Positions 49,915 through 59,602 of a DNA stretch of 64,000 bases are shown here, piece by piece. The number at the start of each line of letters is the position of its first letter. Position 1 is the stretch's first letter. The notes under the pieces were generated by a model, which saw only the letters and a list, made by a program, of their open reading frames with translations, searched no databases and was not told the DNA's origin. Source of the DNA: Candidatus Poseidoniaceae archaeon (GTDB lineage: Archaea > Thermoplasmatota > Poseidoniia > Poseidoniales > Poseidoniaceae); assembly GCA_030747785.1 (NCBI GenBank), contig JASLKC010000055.1, positions 1 through 64,000 on the forward strand. The letters run 5' to 3'. Position numbers and translations under genes: made by a program.

Positions 49915-51369
49915 ATGAGCACTGAAGGTGAAGGCGCAATGATGCCAGATGGCATCGAGGTCGATGAGGCCGCTGCTTACTTTGGTGTGGTTGCATCTTC
50001 CGATAGTCTTCATCAGATGATGGCCTTACCTCGCAAAGAATCAATGCAACGTTTCTTTGTTCTATTATCTGATTTGGTTCTCAAGCCTGGGGATTTTGAT
50101 TTTGAAGAAGCGAGCGAACGTTTGCAGTGCGAAGGTGGCGAAATCTACTATCTGGTCGCAGGACATCTTGGAATAATGTCGATGCCACTTCCATTATTGG
50201 CTGCTATTGAGGCGGGTAATTTTTCTGGAGAAGATATGGTCTTAGCAACCGAAATGTCAGATCCAATGAGAATTCTCAAACTCTTTGCTATTGCCCAGCA
50301 GACCGGAGGAGAGGCAGAGGTCGCAAATTATCTTTCAATTATGGATACGATAATGAGTGACCCAGTCTCAAATTCAGATAAATTACTTGCTGTTGCTCGA
50401 GATTTACGTGCTTCATTCGATGTATCAGGCCATGTAATGCCAGTTTCTAGTCTGGCAACTTCTGGAGCGAATGCATCTGAACTTGAAGCAGCAAATGTGG
50501 CGAATGTTGCAGCATTACCTGCACTCGAAAAGACACCTTCTGTTCCAGTAACAATCCCTAAGCCTGAAGTCATTGCAAGTGTGCCTTTGCCAAAAGAAGT
50601 TGCAAGTGTTCCTATTCCAACAGCAGAGCCAATACCACTTCCAGAGGTAGAGGAGCCAAAGATAGCAGTCGATGAGCGCAAGGATGCTGAAAAGACCGAT
50701 GATGCATTTGCTGGCGCATTTGGTATGCAAGAACCCGAACCTGAGCCAGAACCTGAGCCAGAACCCGAACCTGAGCCAGAGCCAGAACCAGAACCCGAGC
50801 CTGAGCCAGAGCCAGAACCCGAGCCTGAGCCTGAGCCAGAACCCGAACCTGAGCCCACTCTCGAAGAGAAGTTTGCTGCTGCAGATACAGATGATAGCGG
50901 TTCCCTTTCGGTTGAGGAAGTAGCTGAAGTAACGGGATTAGATATCGAAGCAGCAACAACACTCCATGCAGCAGCAGATGCTGATGGTGATGGAGAAGTC
51001 ACTCTTGAAGAGCTTAAAGCAGCTCCAAAGGTTGCGGAAAAGATACTCCCCAAGCCAGTCAAACCGGTTAGAAGTAAGATTCAGCCCCAGCCGCCTCAAG
51101 CACCTCAAGCACCACAAGGAACGCCACAGTGGGGCCAGCAACAACCAGTGCAGCAGCCAACGCAGCAACCAGTGCAGCAACCAATGCAGCAATGGCCGCA
51201 ACAAAATCCTCCTTTAGGCCAGCAAATTGGCCAGCAACAGCAGCAATGGAATCAGCCAGTACAACCAATGCAACCTACTATTAGATCTGGAATTCATTGT
51301 AGAGGTTGTAGAATTGGTGTTGATCCCAACTGGAGATTTTGTCCGGTATGCGGAACACAAAATCGTTGA
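49915..51369 (+). CDS. Cytosolic-looking modular protein: helical N-term, (EP)n linker, EF-hand pair, Pro/Gln-rich segment, C-terminal zinc ribbon
   Basis: '[13 protein letters not shown]' and '[13 protein letters not shown]' EF loops; '[22 protein letters not shown]'. Confidence 0.82.
   Translation: MSTEGEGAMMPDGIEVDEAAAYFGVVASSDSLHQMMALPRKESMQRFFVLLSDLVLKPGDFDFEEASERLQCEGGEIYYLVAGHLGIMSMPLPLLAAIEAGNFSGEDMVLATEMSDPMRILKLFAIAQQTGGEAEVANYLSIMDTIMSDPVSNSDKLLAVARDLRASFDVSGHVMPVSSLATSGANASELEAANVANVAALPALEKTPSVPVTIPKPEVIASVPLPKEVASVPIPTAEPIPLPEVEEPKIAVDERKDAEKTDDAFAGAFGMQEPEPEPEPEPEPEPEPEPEPEPEPEPEPEPEPEPEPEPEPEPTLEEKFAAADTDDSGSLSVEEVAEVTGLDIEAATTLHAAADADGDGEVTLEELKAAPKVAEKILPKPVKPVRSKIQPQPPQAPQAPQGTPQWGQQQPVQQPTQQPVQQPMQQWPQQNPPLGQQIGQQQQQWNQPVQPMQPTIRSGIHCRGCRIGVDPNWRFCPVCGTQNR
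50731..50856 (+). repeat. (Glu-Pro)21 coding repeat
   Basis: 126 nt of gaRccN hexamers, read directly. Confidence 0.92.
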
Positions 51370-52497
51370 TCACGGCATGAAAATTCCATCATCAAGAATT
51401 TGTGTGTCATCGAGCCACACAGAAGGTTTAGTGATTACTCCTGGAATGTGAATTCCCACATTGGAATTCCCACCAAGGCTTGAGTTATCTCCAATTGAGA
51501 AGTAACAGGTTCCCAGCATTTTTTCATCTTCTAGAACATGCCCGGTCAATTTGGCTTCCGGGTTCATGCCAAATCCAAATTCTGCAACAGTCCAAACGAG
51601 TTCCCTATCTCTAGATTTCAGTCGCGTAGCAGCCTCGCCGAATTGTTGACGAATCTGTGCCGCAACAGCATCTCCTTTGAGATCAATTACTATTCCATCC
51701 TCAACGATTAATTCTAATGGTTCTTCCAAGAGTGTGGCTTCCCATGTACCATCAATCACGATTGTTCCATTCATCGTACCTTCTTTTGGCAAAACGAATA
51801 CTTTACCGGCTGGAAGATTAGTAATCATTCTTGGTCGATTACAAATTCCATTATCATCAAGTTTCCAATCACGCCAATTTACTTCAAATTCCACATCGGT
51901 TCCATTAGAATCTTTGACATGTATCAAGCGCTTTCTCCTAAAGATACTCGAAAGGCCAGAAATTCTATTTTTTATTTCTGAAAAATCAGCAGTCATGCCG
52001 CCTTGAGTGAACATTTCAATGGTCATTCCCGGCATTGTAGCCACCCTTGCCCCTTCTCGAATAGCTGTTCTAATCGCTCTGGTATGAGTAAGTGAATATC
52101 TGGTAGGTGCGATGACAATTTGTTGTTGTTTCATTAGATTAGCAACTGGAGCAGGTGGCTCTTCACCATGGTGGCGGCCCTTTGGCATGACCACAAGTAG
52201 AACACGGTCTGACCTCTCACAAGCGGCTGTATGGAGGGCTTGACCAATTTCCCCTGTAGTGGGGTCACACACGATGAGGACATTCTCTCCTCTTCGAATA
52301 TCCATACAGGTTTGGATCACCGCTTTAGCCGATTCAATAAGAGTCTTGGAAATGTCCAATTCCACATTGGAATCATCGTTTGATACAATTTCTTCTTCAG
52401 GAACTTCTGCATCGATTATCTCTTCGAGATCCTGGTCTAATTCTAAATCAACGGGCGCTTCCTCATCCTTCGCACGACGGCGGAATGGAGGGGCCAT
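51370..52497 (-). CDS. M29-like aminopeptidase (leucyl aminopeptidase type)
   Basis: 'LPKEGTMNGTIVIDGTWE', 'LGTCYFSIGDNSSLGGNSNVGIHIPGVI'; start set at ATG 52497. Confidence 0.75.
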   Translation of the reverse strand: MAPPFRRRAKDEEAPVDLELDQDLEEIIDAEVPEEEIVSNDDSNVELDISKTLIESAKAVIQTCMDIRRGENVLIVCDPTTGEIGQALHTAACERSDRVLLVVMPKGRHHGEEPPAPVANLMKQQQIVIAPTRYSLTHTRAIRTAIREGARVATMPGMTIEMFTQGGMTADFSEIKNRISGLSSIFRRKRLIHVKDSNGTDVEFEVNWRDWKLDDNGICNRPRMITNLPAGKVFVLPKEGTMNGTIVIDGTWEATLLEEPLELIVEDGIVIDLKGDAVAAQIRQQFGEAATRLKSRDRELVWTVAEFGFGMNPEAKLTGHVLEDEKMLGTCYFSIGDNSSLGGNSNVGIHIPGVITKPSVWLDDTQILDDGIFMP

Positions 52498-52581
52498 GAA
52501 AAGCGCAATCGCCCAACTGACTTCAAGGTGTGCCAAGACAAAGTGGGAGTGTTCAAGGACGAGATACAACCCCCAGAGCCT

Positions 52582-54069
52582 ATGGACGCCAAAGAGGAAT
52601 TTCTCAACCTGGTCCGCGATATGCACCGACTGACATCGCTTCAAGGTCATCTCGGTTGGGACCAAGAGACCAAAATGCCTCCAAAAGGTGCGGCTGCACG
52701 CGGTGATATCTTAGCGTGGTTAGCAAGTGAAGCGCATGGCCGTTTAACCGACGCCAGAATGGGTGAATTGCTTGCTGAATTAGAAGTGGGTAGTTTGGAT
52801 GCCGACCTCGGTGCGAATGTTCGTGAGATGAGGAGAAAGTACGACGAGGCCGTAAAAATCCCAAGTGAATTCATTCATGAATTTACCAAAACTCGTAGTT
52901 CTGCATTAGTAGCATGGCAACAAGCACGTTCCGAAGATAATTGGTCTCACTTTGCTCCACATCTTGAGAAGTTGGTAGCATTGACACGCCAGAAAATCGA
53001 ATTGCTTGGAAATGAAGGCACTCCTTACGATACTTTACTCGATGAATACGAAGTAGGTATGACCGTCGCAGATTATGACCCATTATTTGCTGGATTGAAA
53101 GATCGTCTTGTTCCTTTACTCAAGTCAATCATGGATTCTGGAGTAATGATTCCCCGTTTGCCTGAAGGTATGACATTCCCTGCCGATGCTCAAGAAGCAT
53201 TTTGCAATCGTGTTTCAAATGCCATGGGTTTCGATTTTGAAGCGGGTAGAATGGACCGCTCCACTCATCCCTTCTGTGCTGGATTGTGGCCAGGAGATAC
53301 ACGTTTTACCACACGGTTCGATGAAGCAGACCCATTCTCTTGCCTCTATGCGGTTATGCACGAGGCGGGACATGGACTCTATGAGCAAGGTCTTGGAGCC
53401 GAGCATGTATTTACTCCACGAGGACATGCAATTAGCTTAGGCGTTCACGAGAGCCAGAGTAGACTTTGGGAGAATCAGATAGGTAGAACAGCGGCTTTTT
53501 GGAAGGTTGCAATGCCATGGTTCAGAGAGGAATTCCCCGATATGCCTGATTGGAGTCCAGAGAAACTCGACCTCGTCGCAAATGAAGTAAAGCCAGATTT
53601 CATTAGAGTCGAAGCCGATGAAGTTACTTACAATCTACACGTCATGCTTCGCTATGAGATCGAGAAGATGATTTTCAATGAAGGATTAGATGTTGAGGAT
53701 ATTCCAGCCACTTGGAATCGTATGTTTATCGAGTGGTTTGGAATTGAGGTTCCAGACGACACACATGGTTGTTTACAGGATGTTCATTGGTCTATGGCTG
53801 CCTTTGGTTACTTCCCAACCTATACTTTGGGAAATATGTATGCAGCACAACTCTTGCAAGCGATGTCCAAAGATTTGGGTGACATTGATTCGCTAATCGA
53901 AGGCGGGGATTGGACATCAATGTTGGATTGGTTACGTACTAATATTCACGAGAAGGGCTCTGTTATGACGCCGGCTGAATTAATTCAACAAGCGACAGGC
54001 TCACCGCCAGCCCCAGATGCATTCCTCGAGTATGTCGAAGGAAAGTATGGCTCCCTATATGGGATTTGA
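52582..54069 (+). CDS. Carboxypeptidase Taq-type M32 metallopeptidase
   Basis: 'GHLGWDQETKMPPKGAAARGD', zinc motif 'MHEAGHGLYEQGL', 'GVHESQSRLWEN'. Confidence 0.92.
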   Translation: MDAKEEFLNLVRDMHRLTSLQGHLGWDQETKMPPKGAAARGDILAWLASEAHGRLTDARMGELLAELEVGSLDADLGANVREMRRKYDEAVKIPSEFIHEFTKTRSSALVAWQQARSEDNWSHFAPHLEKLVALTRQKIELLGNEGTPYDTLLDEYEVGMTVADYDPLFAGLKDRLVPLLKSIMDSGVMIPRLPEGMTFPADAQEAFCNRVSNAMGFDFEAGRMDRSTHPFCAGLWPGDTRFTTRFDEADPFSCLYAVMHEAGHGLYEQGLGAEHVFTPRGHAISLGVHESQSRLWENQIGRTAAFWKVAMPWFREEFPDMPDWSPEKLDLVANEVKPDFIRVEADEVTYNLHVMLRYEIEKMIFNEGLDVEDIPATWNRMFIEWFGIEVPDDTHGCLQDVHWSMAAFGYFPTYTLGNMYAAQLLQAMSKDLGDIDSLIEGGDWTSMLDWLRTNIHEKGSVMTPAELIQQATGSPPAPDAFLEYVEGKYGSLYGI

Positions 54070-54378
54070 TTACTCTTCGCTATCGTCGTTATTATTGCCC
54101 ATCAATCTCTCTTGAAGGATATTGAACATATCAGTTAGTTCGTTCAACGAGTCCTGGAGATCATTGCTTCTATCCTCAGAATCATCTGTACCAAATGTTG
54201 TTCCAAGAAGAGTTATCATTGCACCAGATAGCATAGTGACAGCAGGCCAATAGACCATTTCTGCCTTCATGCCTTCTCCAGCCGACATACCTCCCCAAAT
54301 CGCTCCAATTGCGAATATAATCAATCCAATGACAATCTGCTGATAGCCCGCTCCAAGTTTTTCTTCAAGGTCACTCAT
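54070..54378 (-). CDS. Small membrane protein
   Basis: Two hydrophobic segments, acidic C-terminus. Confidence 0.6.
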   Translation of the reverse strand: MSDLEEKLGAGYQQIVIGLIIFAIGAIWGGMSAGEGMKAEMVYWPAVTMLSGAMITLLGTTFGTDDSEDRSNDLQDSLNELTDMFNILQERLMGNNNDDSEE

Positions 54379-54451
54379 AGATATTACCAGATGCTAATAA
54401 CAACTACGGGGTTATGAATATGCTGGAACATATCATTCCAGTAATTGGAAA

Positions 54452-55843
54452 TCAATTCCAAGGCATCATTACCAGAGGAGAACCTACGGTTCCTGCTTCA
54501 GCAAGTAGGCGCCCCATATCTCCGCTACTTGCATCTCTGGCAAATACGGGGATACCGTCTACGACTGTAAGATGAGACCATCCAACGAGGCTTCGACCAT
54601 GGAATGGATTCCATCCTACACGAGTCCAAGAATTTTCATCATCAACGACAATTTCTCGGTTCATATCGACCACGACAACGTCACCATCCATGCCAACCTC
54701 TAGTTTTCCTTTACCTACCATTTGGTAAGCTTGTGCAACATTTGTGCTCATCCAAGCAACTACTTGTTCTATTGTGCATCTTCCATCACGTGCATGGGTG
54801 AGCATTACGGCTAGGCTTGTTTCTACACCGGGCATTCCTGAAGGAGCATTAGGCCAACCCTTTGCCTTGTCTTCGAGGAGATGGGGGGCGTGGTCGGTTG
54901 CGATGCATACGATTGTCCCATCATGGAGGCGCTTCCATAATGTCTCACGATCTTGAGAGTACCTAATCGGAGGATTCATTTTGAGCCTCACACCTCTTTC
55001 CTCGACATCATCTTGATTGAATGTGAGGTGTTGTGGTAGAGTTTCAGTAGTGATTTGCATTTTTTCATCAGCACTGAGTTCAGCGAGATAATCTGCTTCA
55101 ATTCCACTGGTAAGGTGTAAGACATGAAGGCGATGCCCGGTTTCTTTTGCCATTTCTACAGCGAGTTGGGTTGCATTTAGAGCAGTAATCTCGTCTCTCC
55201 ATTCTGCGTGCGCAGCAATGTCACTGCGATGCTTGTGGTCTTCAAATCGTGATTTTAGACGATTTTCATCTTCGGCGTGGACTGCAATCAGTCCAGCAGT
55301 ATTTGAGAAAATATTCGAAAGGTGTTCTTTTTCGTGAACGAGGAGGTCTCCAGTCGATGACCCCATGAATATCTTAATTCCACAAATCCCCGGATATGCA
55401 ATTCCTTCTCCCGGTTCACCGACCGCCCTTTGGAGTTCTACGAGATTGTCTGGAGTCGCACCGATAAAGAATCCATAATTGGTGATGCATTTTTGTGATG
55501 CAGAATCAATTTTCGCTTGAATCGATTCTAGTGTAGTGGCCGCTGGGTTGTTATTTGGCATGTCAAGGAAACTGGTGATACCGCCACTTGCAGCAGCGGC
55601 CGAACCAGATTGGAGGTCTTCCTTGAATTCTTGACCCGGTTCTCTGAAATGGACCTGAGGGTCAATTCCTCCGGGGAGGAGGTGCATTCCCGTAGCATCG
55701 TGAAACATCTCTCCATCCTCCGGTTGCAGACCGCCTCCAGGACAGATTTCTGTAATCACGCCATCTGTAATCCGTAGGTCGCCTACTACTATGCCATTTG
55801 GCAGGACCATACTCGCTCCTCTAATCAAAATTCCACCGCTCAT
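54452..55843 (-). CDS. pyrC: Dihydroorotase (amidohydrolase family)
   Basis: 'LLPGGIDPQVHFREPGQEFKEDLQSG', 'HVLHLTSG', 'IATDHAPHLLEDKAKGW'; start set at 55843. Confidence 0.85.
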   Translation of the reverse strand: MSGGILIRGASMVLPNGIVVGDLRITDGVITEICPGGGLQPEDGEMFHDATGMHLLPGGIDPQVHFREPGQEFKEDLQSGSAAAASGGITSFLDMPNNNPAATTLESIQAKIDSASQKCITNYGFFIGATPDNLVELQRAVGEPGEGIAYPGICGIKIFMGSSTGDLLVHEKEHLSNIFSNTAGLIAVHAEDENRLKSRFEDHKHRSDIAAHAEWRDEITALNATQLAVEMAKETGHRLHVLHLTSGIEADYLAELSADEKMQITTETLPQHLTFNQDDVEERGVRLKMNPPIRYSQDRETLWKRLHDGTIVCIATDHAPHLLEDKAKGWPNAPSGMPGVETSLAVMLTHARDGRCTIEQVVAWMSTNVAQAYQMVGKGKLEVGMDGDVVVVDMNREIVVDDENSWTRVGWNPFHGRSLVGWSHLTVVDGIPVFARDASSGDMGRLLAEAGTVGSPLVMMPWN

Positions 55844-55847
55844 AGTT

Positions 55848-56396
55848 TCACCTTCGTCGGGCACTCTTTGGCCTGAATGCATTACATATTCCATCGACCA
55901 TATCGATATATGGTCCTCCGATGAGATCAACGCAGTATGGAACTGCTTTCCAGATTTCATCTAAAGTCTCACGAATTGCTTTGGGTCGTCCGGGTAAATT
56001 GAAAATCAATGATGAACCTCTGATTCCACCTATTTGTCTGGAAAGAATTGCTGTAGGTACATATTGGAGAGAAATAGAGCGCATTTGTTCTCCGAACCCA
56101 TCAAGGATGCGTTCACAAACAGCTACAGTTGCATCAGGAGTAACATCTCTGATGGCGGGCCCTGTACCACCTGTAGTGACTACTACATCACAGCCTTGAT
56201 CGTCGACCATCTCTTTCAAAGCGGCTTCAATCTCATTAGATTCATCAGGAACGATTTGAGAGTGGTGCGACCACTCGCTGGCTATTGCCTCGGTAAAGAA
56301 TCCAAGAATTGCAGGTCCGCCCTCATCCTCATATTCACCTGAAAATGCACGGTCGGAGATTGTGAGTATTCCGAATTTTGCAGGGTCGCCAACCAT
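55848..56396 (-). CDS. MogA/MoaB-family molybdopterin biosynthesis protein
   Basis: 'ILTISDRAFSGEYEDEGGPAI', 'DVVVTTGGTGPAIRDVTPDAT', 'NLPGRPKAIRETL'. Confidence 0.88.
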   Translation of the reverse strand: MVGDPAKFGILTISDRAFSGEYEDEGGPAILGFFTEAIASEWSHHSQIVPDESNEIEAALKEMVDDQGCDVVVTTGGTGPAIRDVTPDATVAVCERILDGFGEQMRSISLQYVPTAILSRQIGGIRGSSLIFNLPGRPKAIRETLDEIWKAVPYCVDLIGGPYIDMVDGICNAFRPKSARRR

Positions 56397-56405
56397 GTAG
56401 TCACC

Positions 56406-58505
56406 TCAGTCATTACCGTATTTATCACGGATATCAGCATGGAATGAATCGAGCAGGGTATCTTCGAATAATTCGGTCTGGCGACGGTTTTTGGTCGAAC
56501 GCATGTGTAAGAATGCCATACCTACGAATGCAATAATTGCAATTGGAATAGCGGCTTCAAGTTTGTATTTGTGCATGACAGTCACGATGCCTTCAGCAGT
56601 ATAAGCCCAAGTTAGAGATGCACCTGCGCCTCCAAGGAAAGTAGCCCAAAGCACGCGCATGAACTTCATTCGAGACAATAATCCCAACATTGCTCCAACT
56701 AGAACACCAGATGCCATGAAAGGAATCCACACGAATACAATTAGTCCCCAGAAGCCCCAACGGTTAATCATCTCACGTTTCTCATTCGCAGTATATTCTA
56801 CTGTTGAAAGGATATTTCCAAAGAGTTTGGTCTGGAGCACTCTGCCACCTAAACCATCTTGTCGTGCAACAGCTGCAACTCGCTCATCTTGAGGGTCGCT
56901 GCTCGCCAATTTCTCAACTCTTCCAGCACCGGAACGATCTGCAAGAGTAGATACAAGGTTACGGCCTTTTACGATTAATTCTTGGCTACCGATTAATTCT
57001 GGGTTTTCACGAGAAATATAGGAGCGCAGGTCTTTTTCAATGTCATAATTTGATTCCTTGAATCTGAAGAAAGCCAACCGCTTAGTAGGCCTGTAAGCCA
57101 CTCTGACGAAAATGATACTATCTTCACTGGTGACGGTCGCCATTTGCAATAAGAGGTCGGTTTTTGAACGGAAGAATCCCTTTACAGATTCCCGAACCTC
57201 GTCTTCAACCTTTGAAAGCATGTGTAGGTCGCGGAAGAATGCCGTGTAATCCTGGTCTTCTTTTTCATCATCATCTACCATTCCACTACCGACTCCGACT
57301 CCGGTTTCGAAATCAATTGCTTGATTATCACCAATCGTACGAACAGTTAATTGTACAGGTTTGAAGACTCTGAAGAGAGCAAATTCATCGAGAACCTCCT
57401 TTAGAACTTCTGAACGTACATCACCTGAATCGGAAAGAGTTCCGTCGGTATTGTGGTAAGGTATCATAATATCAATTGAAAGGTCCCTCACTTCGATTTT
57501 GTAAAGGTCCCAGTCGATATTGATATGGAGCCGTATCTCAGTACTTTGTAGTATATCTGCTACTACCTTTTTGATGTGTGTTCGTGACAACATATCGTCA
57601 GAATCTTGGTGATATAATTTGTACATCACAGGATATGCAAGGAATAGACTGATGACAGAAAGAGATAGCGAAACAAAGGCCATCCACCATGCAGGGATAC
57701 CAGCAGCTCCACCGGTCAACATTGCGGTCTCACGGCCACCGCCTAATTCGGCACCCATCAGAACGAACCCCCAGTTCCCAAGGTCCTGAACAGACCAACA
57801 GGAACGAGGCCCAGTATCAGTAATGTGAGCCTCTCTTTTCACATCGGAATCAACCCACGGTAAGAATGCCAGAGCATTTTCTGAAGTTACAATTTCAAAT
57901 TCGATTACCTTCTCTAGTGTCTCACTACCTTCGGTTCGGTTATCATCGGTTAGATTATTTGGGTCTGAGATGTTTGCATCTTCATTGTATACATCGATAA
58001 ATACGCTAACTTCGTATTTACCTTCAGACCAATCCGAGTAATCAACTAGTGCACTTTTATCTTCTACTTGACCAGTAACAACATCAGGGTCGCTCGTATT
58101 CCCAATACCTTCGACCGTCCAATTCAAAATGACTTGCCCATCATCTAAATTCCGTCCTGAAATTTTAACGGCTTCAACATCATTATCGGGATAAGCGTGT
58201 ATCCAGGGAACATCAGAAATCTCTTCACATTGGTCTCCTCTATCGAGAAAAGTATCAGATGCATAGTGATCAAGCGTGGTCGATTCTCCAAAAACACCAG
58301 TTGACATCCCAAATAGCAGAATAGCGTAAAGAGCACCATAACCGATTCCCAATAGCAGAATCCAATCTTCACGTGCTGCAGGGAAGCGTCTACTCGAATC
58401 ACTAGTACGGCGTTTTCGTATTGCAGCGAGTTCCTTTGCGGCTTTGCTGATGGGTTTACGCTCAGAAGATGTATCCTCTTCTGGAACCTCATCTTCGACC
58501 GTCAT
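56406..58505 (-). CDS. Large multi-pass membrane protein with extracytoplasmic domain; function unknown
   Basis: TM segments near both ends; ORF extends upstream through the tRNA, so a start at 58505 (or 58532) is preferred. Confidence 0.7.
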   Translation of the reverse strand: MTVEDEVPEEDTSSERKPISKAAKELAAIRKRRTSDSSRRFPAAREDWILLLGIGYGALYAILLFGMSTGVFGESTTLDHYASDTFLDRGDQCEEISDVPWIHAYPDNDVEAVKISGRNLDDGQVILNWTVEGIGNTSDPDVVTGQVEDKSALVDYSDWSEGKYEVSVFIDVYNEDANISDPNNLTDDNRTEGSETLEKVIEFEIVTSENALAFLPWVDSDVKREAHITDTGPRSCWSVQDLGNWGFVLMGAELGGGRETAMLTGGAAGIPAWWMAFVSLSLSVISLFLAYPVMYKLYHQDSDDMLSRTHIKKVVADILQSTEIRLHINIDWDLYKIEVRDLSIDIMIPYHNTDGTLSDSGDVRSEVLKEVLDEFALFRVFKPVQLTVRTIGDNQAIDFETGVGVGSGMVDDDEKEDQDYTAFFRDLHMLSKVEDEVRESVKGFFRSKTDLLLQMATVTSEDSIIFVRVAYRPTKRLAFFRFKESNYDIEKDLRSYISRENPELIGSQELIVKGRNLVSTLADRSGAGRVEKLASSDPQDERVAAVARQDGLGGRVLQTKLFGNILSTVEYTANEKREMINRWGFWGLIVFVWIPFMASGVLVGAMLGLLSRMKFMRVLWATFLGGAGASLTWAYTAEGIVTVMHKYKLEAAIPIAIIAFVGMAFLHMRSTKNRRQTELFEDTLLDSFHADIRDKYGND

Positions 58506-58578
58506 ATGTGCCCCTACGGGGCACAGGCTCATGAAGCCTCTGTTAGTACAACTACTACGTCTAGAAGACACTGAAGGT

Positions 58579-58650
58579 GGGTTAGGCCGGACTTGAACCA
58601 GCGACCTCGGCATCTTCAGTGCCGCGCTCTCCCAACTAAGCTACTAACCC
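58579..58650 (-). tRNA. tRNA-Phe (anticodon GAA), no encoded CCA, no intron
   Basis: Minus strand GGGTTAG...CGGCA-CTGAAGA-TGCCG...GCTGG-TTCAAGT-CCGGC-CTAACCC; all stems pair; G37 present. Confidence 0.95.
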
Positions 58651-58698
58651 GGGATGTCATTGCCAGATGCATCTGCATTTCAAGCCTTGCGGCCCGGC

Positions 58699-59535
58699 TC
58701 ATTCGATGTCGCTTAGCACTACGGCCTGCATCTCAGCAAGTTGCGCAAGACCGTTGCGAGCCATGTCTAGTAGCGCCTGTAGTTCATCGTACGAGAATGT
58801 AGATTCTTCACCAGTCCCTTGTACTTCGACAAAGCGACCATCAGAAGTTCCTACGACATTCATATCAACATCAGCATTGGAGTCGAGAATATAGTCAAGG
58901 TCGAGGAAAACATCCTCTCCTAGCAGTCCGACAGAAATCGCTGAAAGATCATTTGGAATCACCTTATTTTCATGGTTTGTAGCCTCGGTTTCTGAAAGTG
59001 TAGGAGCAGTCCATCCAGCCTCTCTTTGGTCACGGGTTGGACGAAGATCAATAGGCAAGCATTCACCCATTGCAATCAGCCTTCGTACCGCCAATCGTAG
59101 TGCAATATTAGCAGCGGTAATCGATGCACATCGGGTGCCTCCATCCGCATTTAGAACATCACAATCGACTGTGAGTGCGATAGGTCCCAGTGCTTCAAGG
59201 TCAATCGCACCGCGCAATGAACGTGCGACTAATCTCTCGATTTCCTGAGTACGGCCCTTTGCACCTCTGCGTTCGCGACGGAATCGGGAATCAGTAGATC
59301 CAGGGAGAAGGGAATATTCTGCATGAACCCAACCCTTTGTAGCATCACGAGGGAACCAGCCTGGCAGGCGTGATTCTTTGGTAACACAACACAAAATGTG
59401 TGTTTCTCCCTGACGGTATAGTATACTTGCAAGAGCATTTGGAGTAAAGTCGATTTCGACTTCGATATTCCTCATCTCATCCTTTGCGCGGTCACTAGCA
59501 ACATCGGTCTTGAACTTAGCCATGAATCCGCCCAT
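58699..59535 (-). CDS. rph: RNase PH, bacterial-type
   Basis: 'GWVHAEYSLLPGSTDSRFRRERRGAKGRTQEIERLVARSLRGAIDLEALG', 'DCDVLNADGGTRCASITAA', 'DSNADVDMNVVGTSDGRFVEVQGTGE'; start 59535 or 59523. Confidence 0.88.
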   Translation of the reverse strand: MGGFMAKFKTDVASDRAKDEMRNIEVEIDFTPNALASILYRQGETHILCCVTKESRLPGWFPRDATKGWVHAEYSLLPGSTDSRFRRERRGAKGRTQEIERLVARSLRGAIDLEALGPIALTVDCDVLNADGGTRCASITAANIALRLAVRRLIAMGECLPIDLRPTRDQREAGWTAPTLSETEATNHENKVIPNDLSAISVGLLGEDVFLDLDYILDSNADVDMNVVGTSDGRFVEVQGTGEESTFSYDELQALLDMARNGLAQLAEMQAVVLSDIE

Positions 59536-59602
59536 GACCCCTCCCTCAAGAACACTTCTGTTCACGCGCAGGTTGAATAATCGGACCGGATTGCCCCTAA
59601 AC

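Noticed and set aside
50328-51062. Minus-strand 244-aa ORF with (GS)n run
   Set aside because: Antisense reading of the (EP)21 repeat within a well-supported plus-strand gene
54423-54441. CTGGAA-TGATATG-TTCCAG hairpin (minus strand) after the dihydroorotase stop
   Set aside because: 6-bp stem with 7-nt loop and no T-tract; insufficient for a terminator call
58506-58613. Upstream extension of the 735-aa ORF
   Set aside because: It would run through the tRNA-Phe gene; a downstream ATG is preferred
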